This document shows positions 54,594 to 62,236 of a stretch of 64,000 nt of DNA, piece after piece. The stretch is from contig CANKWU010000006.1 in the NCBI GenBank assembly GCA_947487385.1, positions 38,897-102,896 on the forward strand, written 5' to 3'. Origin of the DNA: Spartobacteria bacterium (GTDB lineage: Bacteria > Verrucomicrobiota > Verrucomicrobiia > Chthoniobacterales > UBA6821). Position numbers and translations under genes: made by a program. The notes below the pieces were generated by a model. It worked only from the letters and a program-made list of their open reading frames with translations. It was not told the DNA's origin and did not search any database. Each line of letters starts with the position of its first letter. The stretch's first letter is position 1.

Positions 54594-55427
54594 TTAATGT
54601 CTGCTAACGCGCCAACGGTCGAGCCATCTTGCATAAGTTGTCACCCGGCGTGTCTTGACAGCCTTCCGGATAGAGACAAGCGCATGGTTGCGAATCGACC
54701 GATGATCCCAGTCGGGGGGATGAAGCCCGATCCGAAGCAAGGGAGCCGACCTGAGTTGCTGAGCGAGGAATTCGTTCCAAAGAAGACTCACCCCCCGGCG
54801 CCATGAAGCCCTCACACTATAGACCATGCTTCGGGCATGAAATGACCCATCATTCTTGCAGTCAATCACCTCGCCGATCCGGGTTGTGTAGTCGAATCCC
54901 GCATTCCTGACCGCTCTCTCGGCCTCCTTCCCAAGCAACCACGCCGGAGCAATGAATCCCGTAGGAGTAATGCCACAGGCCGCAAATGCCTGCTTACCCC
55001 GCACGATCAGCAACGAGGCCTCCTCATGCGAAAGATCATAGAACTCCCCCTCCCCTTCCGTATAGGAGCGGGTGATCATTTTCGTGGCCAACCCCTCATC
55101 CTCTTTCATCGGTCTGAGGTGATAAAATCCATGCAGGACAGCCTCGTGTTCCTGTCCAGTGACCTCACCAAGCCATTCAGCAAATTCTCGATCCTCATCG
55201 ATCCTCCCCTTGTGATGATGGTCGGGGATGACCAGCAGTGAAGTCAAAGGCACCCCCACAGCCTTGAGATCCTCAAGCATCCCGACAACCCGTTTTCTGG
55301 TCAGGGTCGAGACATCGTGAATCGAAACCACCAGAGATCGCTCCATGGATAACTGCTTGGATTCCTTTTCAGATCCACCTTCGGATAAAGGAGAAGTATC
55401 AGCAGGTGAGAGAGGTGCAGTTTGCAT
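54594..55427 (-). CDS. DUF2334 polysaccharide-deacetylase-like protein
   Basis: A 277-residue protein of the DUF2334 branch of the NodB-like deacetylase fold. The first metal motif is LVVSIHDVSTLTRKRV, the second region VIPDHHHKGRIDED and the histidine pair EAVLHGFYHL. GFIAPAWLLGKEAERAVRNAG and RIGLHPPDWDH are the later catalytic motifs. The likely reaction is removal of an acetyl group from a glycan or glycolipid. ATG 55427 is used in preference to TTG 55436; a shorter start at ATG 55346 would drop a Ser/Pro-rich leader of ~27 residues. It precedes the PHP-glycosyltransferase in one transcript. Confidence 0.83.
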   Translation of the reverse strand: MQTAPLSPADTSPLSEGGSEKESKQLSMERSLVVSIHDVSTLTRKRVVGMLEDLKAVGVPLTSLLVIPDHHHKGRIDEDREFAEWLGEVTGQEHEAVLHGFYHLRPMKEDEGLATKMITRSYTEGEGEFYDLSHEEASLLIVRGKQAFAACGITPTGFIAPAWLLGKEAERAVRNAGFDYTTRIGEVIDCKNDGSFHARSMVYSVRASWRRGVSLLWNEFLAQQLRSAPLLRIGLHPPDWDHRSIRNHALVSIRKAVKTRRVTTYARWLDRWRVSRH

Positions 55428-55471
55428 TGGCCGCAAGGTGTGTTATCTGATGTACTTAAAAGATCCACTCA

Positions 55472-57535
55472 ATGCCAGACGAGACACCCGATTCCCCAAA
55501 CAGCAATTCCTCCAGACCGAAGCGCCCCCCCGGCGCACCGGAGCCTCAATTCAACTGGCGCGGGCTGCTCCTTTTTGCAATAGCTTTCGCCCTCATCGGC
55601 GGCGCCTTTCTGTTCCGAGGCTCGAGCATGCTCGCAACGGATGAGATCACCCTGCCGAAATTCGAAAGCCTCCTCAAGGAGGGCAAGATCATCTCCACCC
55701 AGGAGAAGCCAATGCAGCTGGTCATCGAGGAAGGGCGCAACACCCAGTATCTCTCCGGCTATTATCGGAAAAAAGCAGTCCCTCCAGCCACCGAGGAGAT
55801 TCCCACACCATTCAAGACCTCCGTCTACATGCCCTTCAACGGCACGACCCTTGAGAAGGAACTTGCCGCCGCGGGCATCACCCCGGACGTCCGTCCCGAG
55901 TCGAACATGCTGGCCTCCACCATCTTGAACATTCTTCCGATCCTTCTCTTCCTTGTCGTCCTTTACTTCTTTTTCCGTTCTCAGATCAAGATGGCTGGAC
56001 GCGGGGCCATGAACTTCGGCAAGAGCAAGGCCAAGATGCTCGCCAAGGAAAAGAACAAGATCACCTTCAAGGACGTCGCCGGAGTTGAAGAGGCCAAGGA
56101 CGAAGTCCAGGAGCTTGTGGAGTTCCTGAAGGATCCCAAGAAATTTCAGAAACTCGGCGGGCGCATCCCCAAGGGTATTCTGATGATCGGCTCTCCAGGC
56201 ACCGGCAAGACCCTTCTCGCCCGCGCCATTGCCGGCGAAGCCGATGTCCCTTTCTTCAATATCAGCGGTTCCGACTTTGTAGAAATGTTTGTCGGTGTTG
56301 GTGCCTCGCGAGTCCGCGACATGTTCGAGCAGGGTCGTAAGAACGCCCCCTGCCTCATCTTTATCGACGAGATCGATGCCGTCGGCCGTCATCGCGGCCA
56401 TGGAGTCGGCGGCGGGCATGACGAACGCGAGCAAACTCTCAATCAACTCCTCGTGGAGATGGACGGATTTGACGCTCAGGACGGAGTCATTATCATCGCC
56501 GCCACGAATCGCCCCGACGTCCTTGATCCCGCCCTACTGCGTCCCGGTCGCTTCGATCGTCAAGTGACGGTCAGCCTCCCCGACGTGAAGGGCCGTGAAG
56601 AGATCCTGCGTGTCCATGCCAAGAAGGTGAAACTCTCCGAATTCGTTGACCTGAGCCTGATTGCAAGAGGCACCCCCGGTTACTCCGGTGCCGAACTTGC
56701 GAATGTCCTCAACGAAGCCGCCCTCATGGCCGCCCGCAAGGGTCAGTCCTCCATCGAACAACCCGACCTCGAAGAGGCCCGTGACAAGGTCCGCTGGGGC
56801 AAGGAGCGCCGCAGCATGGCAATGAGCGAGCAGGAAAAAACCTCCACAGCCTGGCATGAGGCGGGCCATGCCCTTCTCAATGTGGTGATTGACCATACCC
56901 ACCCACTTCACAAGGTCACCATCATCCCCCGAGGCCAGTACCTCGGAGCCACCATGTATCTTCCCGAAGGGGACAAGTACGCCACGCAGCGCAAGGAGGC
57001 GCTTGCCATGCTGATCATGACCATGGGAGGACGTATCGCCGAGGAGATGTTTACCGGGGATGTCTCCAATGGCGCTTCCGGCGACATCGCGCAGGCCACG
57101 AAACTAGCACGCCGCATGGTCTGCGAGTGGGGCATGAGCAATCTTGGCATGATCCGCTTCAGCGATGAGAATGAACTTGTCTTCATGGGCCGTGATGCCG
57201 GCCGCTCGCGTGAATACAGCGAATCCACTGCTCAGCAGATTGATGGCGAGGTCAAGCGACTCATCGACGATGCCTACCGCCAAGCCACCGAGATCCTTGA
57301 GATCCATAAAGAGAAAGTAAAACTCATCGCCCATGCCTTGTTGGAATTTGAAACCCTCGAGGGTTCACAAGTTGAGGATCTGATCAATCTTGGCACCATG
57401 CGCAATCCTCCCGTGATCGCCCAGAAACCACCTCCGCTCCCGCCTCCTCCCTCGAATACTCCCTCTGCCGAAGTGAGCAAGCCGATCGAACCCGACTACC
57501 CCACGGGTGGTCTGGCAGCTCCCGTTCCGGCTTGA
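55472..57535 (+). CDS. ftsH: ATP-dependent zinc metalloprotease FtsH
   Basis: FtsH is the inner-membrane AAA+ protease that removes damaged membrane proteins and regulatory targets. The 687-residue protein has a first helix ([17 protein letters not shown]) and a second ([19 protein letters not shown]). Walker A is [15 protein letters not shown] near residue 240 (Ser replaces the usual Pro), Walker B is [15 protein letters not shown] and the SRH is [20 protein letters not shown]. The zinc site is [10 protein letters not shown] near residue 463. The periplasmic domain is longer than in E. coli. The C-terminus is a Pro-rich tail ([10 protein letters not shown]). The hupE reading frame overlaps its end. 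Confidence 0.97.
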   Translation: MPDETPDSPNSNSSRPKRPPGAPEPQFNWRGLLLFAIAFALIGGAFLFRGSSMLATDEITLPKFESLLKEGKIISTQEKPMQLVIEEGRNTQYLSGYYRKKAVPPATEEIPTPFKTSVYMPFNGTTLEKELAAAGITPDVRPESNMLASTILNILPILLFLVVLYFFFRSQIKMAGRGAMNFGKSKAKMLAKEKNKITFKDVAGVEEAKDEVQELVEFLKDPKKFQKLGGRIPKGILMIGSPGTGKTLLARAIAGEADVPFFNISGSDFVEMFVGVGASRVRDMFEQGRKNAPCLIFIDEIDAVGRHRGHGVGGGHDEREQTLNQLLVEMDGFDAQDGVIIIAATNRPDVLDPALLRPGRFDRQVTVSLPDVKGREEILRVHAKKVKLSEFVDLSLIARGTPGYSGAELANVLNEAALMAARKGQSSIEQPDLEEARDKVRWGKERRSMAMSEQEKTSTAWHEAGHALLNVVIDHTHPLHKVTIIPRGQYLGATMYLPEGDKYATQRKEALAMLIMTMGGRIAEEMFTGDVSNGASGDIAQATKLARRMVCEWGMSNLGMIRFSDENELVFMGRDAGRSREYSESTAQQIDGEVKRLIDDAYRQATEILEIHKEKVKLIAHALLEFETLEGSQVEDLINLGTMRNPPVIAQKPPPLPPPPSNTPSAEVSKPIEPDYPTGGLAAPVPA

Positions 57536-57567
57536 AATCACCTTTTCTCTTACGCAGGGTACATGGA

Positions 57568-58200
57568 ATGAAACGTCATCTCCCCCTCCTGTCGTTCGCA
57601 GGTCTTATCCTCTCCACTGTTTCTGCGGCCGCCCACCCTGCCCAGTTTCACTCCCTTGATAGGGATTTAGCTGGGAACCTGCCAGGAGCTATGCAGGCAG
57701 GAATCGTTCATCCCCTGACCGGACTTGATCACCTGCTGGTCATGGTCGCCGTGGGTCTCTGGGCAGTTCAAATCGGCGGTCGCGCATTCTGGCTCCTGCC
57801 TTGCACCTTTGTCGGTTCCATGATGCTGGGAGGTGCCATGGGCATGGGCCTGAGCCTCTGCGGAGTTCATCAGCCTTTTGTCGAACACGGCATCCTAGCC
57901 TCGATCCTCTTGCTTGGCGTGGCTCTCGGCATGGCATGGCGCCCATCTGTTCTGGTTTCCGCGCTCTGCGTCGGGCTGGCAGGACTCTGTCATGGCTATG
58001 CCCATGGCTCGGAGATTCCATCGGGGGCTCTTCCTATCCTGTTCTTTGCCGGAATGCTCATCGCCACCTCACTACTCCTTGCCAGTGGTGTGGGCGCCGG
58101 AGTGCTCCTCAACAGGAATCCTAAAGTCGCCGTGACCGTGCGTGCGACGGGACTCTTCCTCATCGCTTTTGCGGTCTACGACTTGTATTTCCCGCTCTGA
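57568..58200 (+). CDS. hupE: HupE/UreJ-family membrane protein (putative nickel/cobalt permease)
   Basis: A 210-residue membrane protein with a signal peptide (HLPLLSFAGLILSTVSAAAHP) and about six helices. The family motif HPLTGLDHLLVMVAVGLWA is present, as is the second motif GLCHGYAHGSEIP. HupE/UreJ proteins bring nickel or cobalt into cells, usually beside hydrogenase or urease genes. Neither enzyme is in this window, so it may serve another metal or enzyme. ATG 57568 is chosen by the signal peptide; the track start overlaps ftsH. A metal ABC transporter lies 0.6 kb downstream. Confidence 0.87.
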   Translation: MKRHLPLLSFAGLILSTVSAAAHPAQFHSLDRDLAGNLPGAMQAGIVHPLTGLDHLLVMVAVGLWAVQIGGRAFWLLPCTFVGSMMLGGAMGMGLSLCGVHQPFVEHGILASILLLGVALGMAWRPSVLVSALCVGLAGLCHGYAHGSEIPSGALPILFFAGMLIATSLLLASGVGAGVLLNRNPKVAVTVRATGLFLIAFAVYDLYFPL

Positions 58201-58302
58201 TTCCGGGATCGAGACGGAGTCATCACTGGACTCAAAGGTCCATCAGAGTAGTTGTACGGACTTTCCCTTTCGGGAAGGCATTCGTAGAATGAGGTTTTAC
58301 TC

Positions 58303-58827
58303 ATGAAGGGAAATCCATTGCTTCGCCTTGCCATCGTTCTGCTTGTGCTCGCGGCAGTTCTCTGGCCGGTTTACCACCTGACGATGCGCCAGACCACTCC
58401 TGCATCCCTAGAGCAGATAACCGACTCCCCGGAAACCATCGCCTCCGACACACCGACTACTGCTTCCGCTACGACAACAGCCGCAACCTCTTCCTTAAGT
58501 TTGAAATTGAGTTCAGAAAAGAGGCCCACCCTGAGAGCCACCCTCCTAGTTCATACAGCCCCCTCCCCGCAGCACCTCCTGATCACTCAGCTCGGAAGGA
58601 GACTGCTCACCGAGAAAGATCAGATCTCACCCGGCGAGTACCGGACCGCCATCGAGATAACCAAAGGAGAGGATCTGCTGATCTCCGGAGATTGGGACAA
58701 CGAAGAACCCCACGCCCTGCGTATCGAGGTGCTGGTTCACGGCTATCAGGCACCCCTGGAGAAGAGCTTCTGGGGTCAGAAAACCATCGAGGATACCCTC
58801 CCCATTCCGGAGTCCTTCCTGCCATGA
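58303..58827 (+). CDS. Membrane-anchored protein of unknown function in the metal ABC operon
   Basis: I do not recognise a family. The 174-residue product has one N-terminal helix (LLRLAIVLLVLAAVLWPVYH), a Ser/Thr/Ala-rich flexible stretch (TTASATTTAATSS) and a C-terminal domain of about 100 residues that looks beta-rich (RATLLVHTAPSPQHLLITQL, HALRIEVLVHGYQAP). It should sit in the periplasm on a tether. Its stop overlaps the ABC ATPase start (ATGA), so it is made together with the transporter. It lacks the features of a ZnuA/MntC solute-binding protein but could be an accessory subunit. That is a hypothesis only. Confidence 0.78.
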   Translation: MKGNPLLRLAIVLLVLAAVLWPVYHLTMRQTTPASLEQITDSPETIASDTPTTASATTTAATSSLSLKLSSEKRPTLRATLLVHTAPSPQHLLITQLGRRLLTEKDQISPGEYRTAIEITKGEDLLISGDWDNEEPHALRIEVLVHGYQAPLEKSFWGQKTIEDTLPIPESFLP

Positions 58828-59582
58828 GCACCCCAACGGATCAGGAGCCGATGCTCCGCATAGAGGACCTGACGGTGAGCTATCATCGTGTCCCCGCCAT
58901 CCATCATCTCTCGCTCACGCTCGACCCGGGACATTGCGTTGGTCTTTTCGGGCCCAACGGTGCCGGTAAGTCGACACTTCTCAAATCCATTGCCGGATTA
59001 TTGAAGCCTGAAACCGGGCGGATCCTCATTGAGGGAATCACCCTTGAGAAGGCGGCCTCCCTCATCGCTTACCTTCCCCAGCGTGAATCAGTCGACTGGG
59101 ACTTTCCGGTGACAGTGCGCGGACTTGTCGAGATGGGACGCTATCATCAGGTTGGTCTTCTCGGATCGTTTTCCCCACGCGATCAGTCGGCTGTTGAAGA
59201 GGCCCTGGAACTCTTCAACCTGACACCGCTTGCCCGACGCCAGATCAAGGAACTCTCCGGCGGTCAGCAACAACGGGCTTTTCTAGCCCGAGCCTGGGCA
59301 CAGGAGGCCGACCTTTACCTCCTCGACGAACCCTTCGGTGGACTCGACCGTAACAGTGCGACGGCGCTGGCCTCTGCTCTGAAGACGCTCAAGGAACGGG
59401 GAAAACTGCTGCTTGTCTCGCACCACTCCTTGGCAGAAGCCGAGCCCCTCTTTGACACAGCCATCCTCCTCAATGGAGAACTGGTTGCCTGCGGTCCCAC
59501 ACAGGAAGCTCTCAGCCCCCGAAATCTGGAGTGCGCCTACGGCACTGCCATCTACTCGGGAAATCACCATCACTCCTCATGA
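58824..59582 (+). CDS. Metal-type ABC transporter ATP-binding protein (ZnuC/MntA-like)
   Basis: The ATPase of a zinc/manganese/iron-class importer (ABC-3 type). From ATG 58824 it is 252 residues. Walker A is LFGPNGAGKSTLLKSIAG, the Q-loop area is AYLPQRESVDWDFPVTV (typical for this class), the signature is ELSGGQQQRAFLARAW, Walker B is LYLLDEPFGGLD and the H-loop is LVSHHSL. It ends in a small His cluster (GNHHHSS). It overlaps the upstream anchored protein and the downstream permease by four bases each. Confidence 0.92.
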   Translation: MSTPTDQEPMLRIEDLTVSYHRVPAIHHLSLTLDPGHCVGLFGPNGAGKSTLLKSIAGLLKPETGRILIEGITLEKAASLIAYLPQRESVDWDFPVTVRGLVEMGRYHQVGLLGSFSPRDQSAVEEALELFNLTPLARRQIKELSGGQQQRAFLARAWAQEADLYLLDEPFGGLDRNSATALASALKTLKERGKLLLVSHHSLAEAEPLFDTAILLNGELVACGPTQEALSPRNLECAYGTAIYSGNHHHSS

Positions 59583-60523
59583 TGAACTGGTTTTCCCATC
59601 TTCTCTCCTCAGTGGTGGAGCCCTTCGACTACGCGTTCATGCAGCGAGCACTTCTCTCCTGCACCTTGATTGGCTTCACCAACGGATTCCTCGGGACCTT
59701 CATCATCCTGCGTCGCCAGGCCCTGCTGGCAGATGCGCTCTCCCATTCTCTTCTGCCTGGCCTTGCCGTGGCCGCGATGATCGTCGGCCTATCCCCCGAG
59801 GGTCTGCTCCTTGGAGGATTGATTGCCGCTCTCTTCGTAGCGCTGGGAGCACAGCTCATGGCCAGAAACTCACGCCTGAAGGAAGAAACCGCCGTCGCCT
59901 CGCTCTACATCATCGCCTTCGCACTCGGGATCGTCTTGATCCGGTTTGCCAAGGTGAAGGTCGATCTGACTCATTTTCTTTTTGGAAATATCCTGGGTGT
60001 CGGTAATGGCGACCTCTGGATTGCCTACGGTGCAGCCTTCCTGACGCTCGGTACGCTTGTTCTCTTCCAGCGCCCACTGCTCCTGACCCTGTTTGACGTG
60101 GCGGTGGCTCAGGCCTCGGGTGTTAGGGTCCGATGGGTCGAGACGGGGCTGCTGGTCCTCACCGTTCTGGGTTTGGTTGCCTCACTGCAAGCCGTGGGTG
60201 TCCTGCTCTCGCTGGGGCTGCTGATCATTCCAGCGGCAACGGCCTATCTGCTCACCGATTCGTTCAACAGGATGCTCTGGGGCGGAGCTTTTCTCGGGAT
60301 GGTTTGCTCCGTGGGAGGACTCTTCCTCTCCTTTTTTGCCAACATTCCTTCGGGACCCTGCATCGTGATGCTGATGGCGGTATTTCTCGGGTTGGCGTAT
60401 CTCTTCTCACCGCGTTACGGAGTGCTTTCCAGACTCATCCGAGGCCACCACTACCATGAAGAATCCCTGGAACGCTGGGAGGGCCATCAGGGACACGACC
60501 ACCAGATTCCGGAAAAGGAATAG
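59579..60523 (+). CDS. Metal-type ABC transporter permease (ZnuB/MntB-like)
   Basis: The ABC-3 family membrane subunit, about eight helices and 314 residues. Conserved sequence includes FMQRALLSCTLIGFTNGFLG, LRRQALLADALSHSLLPGLAV and VASLQAVGVLLSLGLLIIPA. The C-terminal cytoplasmic tail is very His-rich (HHYHEESLERWEGHQGHDHQ), suggesting metal sensing or buffering. No periplasmic binding protein gene (ZnuA/MntC type) is present near it. murI follows after 11 bases with an AGGAAT-type ribosome site. Confidence 0.92.
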   Translation: MMNWFSHLLSSVVEPFDYAFMQRALLSCTLIGFTNGFLGTFIILRRQALLADALSHSLLPGLAVAAMIVGLSPEGLLLGGLIAALFVALGAQLMARNSRLKEETAVASLYIIAFALGIVLIRFAKVKVDLTHFLFGNILGVGNGDLWIAYGAAFLTLGTLVLFQRPLLLTLFDVAVAQASGVRVRWVETGLLVLTVLGLVASLQAVGVLLSLGLLIIPAATAYLLTDSFNRMLWGGAFLGMVCSVGGLFLSFFANIPSGPCIVMLMAVFLGLAYLFSPRYGVLSRLIRGHHYHEESLERWEGHQGHDHQIPEKE

Positions 60524-60534
60524 GAATCCAAGCC

Positions 60535-61350
60535 ATGACCGAATCATCACGCCCATCCAACTCAGCACCCATCGGAGTCTTTGACTCCGGCATCGGCGGA
60601 CTGACAGTCGTCTCGGAACTCCGCCGCGCACTTCCGCAGGAGCGAATCCTCTATCTCGGCGACACGGCACGTGTTCCCTACGGAGGCAAGAGCGCCGAAA
60701 CCGTGACGCGCTACAGTCGGGAAAATTCCGACCTGCTGCTCACCGAGGGGGCCAAGATGATCGTTGTTGCCTGCAACACAGCCTCCGCACTGGCCCTTCC
60801 TTCGATTGCTCACCATTATCCCGTTCCCATGATCGGAGTGCTGGAGCCGGGGGCCGCCGCCGCAGTCAAGGCGACACAGAGCGGAAAGATCGGGGTGATC
60901 GGAACACGGGCCACCATCGCAAGCCAAGCCTACACGAAGGCGATCCATCGACTCAATCCGGAGCTTTCCGTAAATGCCATCGCCTGTCCACTCCTGGTGC
61001 CCTTGATCGAGGAGGGACTCCTTGATGACGAGATCACCGAGGCGGTCCTGCGCCGCTACCTTGCCCCGATGCTCGGGGAAGGCATCGACACCATCGTGCT
61101 TGGTTGCACCCATTACCCCCTATTAAAGGGTGTGATCGCCGGAATTTGCGGTCCCGGAGTATCGCTGGTGGATTCCGCGGAGAACTGCGCCTTGGCTGTG
61201 AAGCAACTGCTCGGTTCCGATCCCTCCACTGAATTAACTCCAAAACTTGATATCCTACTCACCGATTCCTCCGAGGGGTTCCTGAGGATTGCGGAAAAAT
61301 CGCTCCATCTCACCATCGACTCCCTCTCAGTCAGGCGGGCTGGCACTTAG
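60535..61350 (+). CDS. murI: Glutamate racemase
   Basis: MurI makes D-glutamate for peptidoglycan. The 271-residue enzyme has IGVFDSGIGGLTVVSELRR, the first catalytic Cys in VVACNTASALAL and the second in VLGCTHYPLLKG, with YLGDTARVPYGGKS between. Length is normal. It is the fifth of a set of plus-strand genes after ftsH and is followed by nth after 13 bases. Confidence 0.96.
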   Translation: MTESSRPSNSAPIGVFDSGIGGLTVVSELRRALPQERILYLGDTARVPYGGKSAETVTRYSRENSDLLLTEGAKMIVVACNTASALALPSIAHHYPVPMIGVLEPGAAAAVKATQSGKIGVIGTRATIASQAYTKAIHRLNPELSVNAIACPLLVPLIEEGLLDDEITEAVLRRYLAPMLGEGIDTIVLGCTHYPLLKGVIAGICGPGVSLVDSAENCALAVKQLLGSDPSTELTPKLDILLTDSSEGFLRIAEKSLHLTIDSLSVRRAGT

Positions 61351-61363
61351 AACCGGATCTATC

Positions 61364-62023
61364 ATGACACGAAAACAACGTGCTGAAATACTGATCCAGC
61401 AACTTCCCCTGATCTATCCCGACGCCCATTGCGAATTGGATTTCAAGAATCCCCTGGAACTCCTCGTCGCCACGATTCTTTCAGCACAGTGCACCGACGT
61501 CCGGGTGAACCTCGTCACCAAGGAACTCTTTAAACGCTGCAAAACCGCAGCCGACTACGCGGATATCTCCCAAGAGGAACTCGAGGGGATCGTCCACTCC
61601 ACCGGATTCTACCGGAACAAGGCAAAATCACTCCGCGGCATGGGTGCCACCCTCGTGGAACGCCACGCCGGAGAGATCCCATCCACCATGGAGGAACTCT
61701 CGGCCATTCCCGGAGCAGGTCGCAAGACCGCCAATGTCGTTCTCGGGAACGCCTATGACATCAATGCAGGTGTCGTCGTCGACACCCATGTCGGCAGACT
61801 CTCCCGACGACTCGGGATGACGACCAAGAGTGATCCCATCAAGGTCGAGCAGGATCTCATGGCACTCGTTCCCCGAGAACAATGGACGCTCTTCTCCCAC
61901 TGGCTCATCTGGCATGGTCGACGCCGCTGCAAGGCGCGCAACCCCGAGTGCAAGGAATGCGAACTTCGGGACCTCTGCCCGAGTGTCGATCATCCGGACC
62001 GCTTCCTTAAAAAAGGCCCTTAA
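61364..62023 (+). CDS. nth: Endonuclease III
   Basis: A DNA glycosylase/AP lyase that removes oxidised pyrimidines in base excision repair. The 219-residue product from ATG 61364 (track start at 61289 lies in murI) has ATILSAQCTDVRVN and the helix-hairpin-helix with catalytic Lys in IPGAGRKTANVVLGNAY. The catalytic Asp is in VVDTHVGRLSRR. The 4Fe-4S loop is complete: CKARNPECKECELRDLC, with Cys spacing 6-2-5. No link to the metal genes is proven, though it is an iron-sulfur enzyme. Confidence 0.96.
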   Translation: MTRKQRAEILIQQLPLIYPDAHCELDFKNPLELLVATILSAQCTDVRVNLVTKELFKRCKTAADYADISQEELEGIVHSTGFYRNKAKSLRGMGATLVERHAGEIPSTMEELSAIPGAGRKTANVVLGNAYDINAGVVVDTHVGRLSRRLGMTTKSDPIKVEQDLMALVPREQWTLFSHWLIWHGRRRCKARNPECKECELRDLCPSVDHPDRFLKKGP

Positions 62024-62236
62024 CTCTTTGGAACGAGCAGGTAAAGCATCGCCATCAGAGAAAGATTTAACCACCAAGAGGAGTCAAAGGGGGATCCAAG
62101 GTAAGGGATCCAAGGGGAAGATGATAAGAAAATGGCATCGGCTCCGAGTCTCGACCTCCCTGTTCAGTCTTTTTTGAGAAAACTTTGCCAGTCCTTGGCT
62201 GTTTCCTTTGTGGTAAAACTGCTGCCTTCCCCCGCC

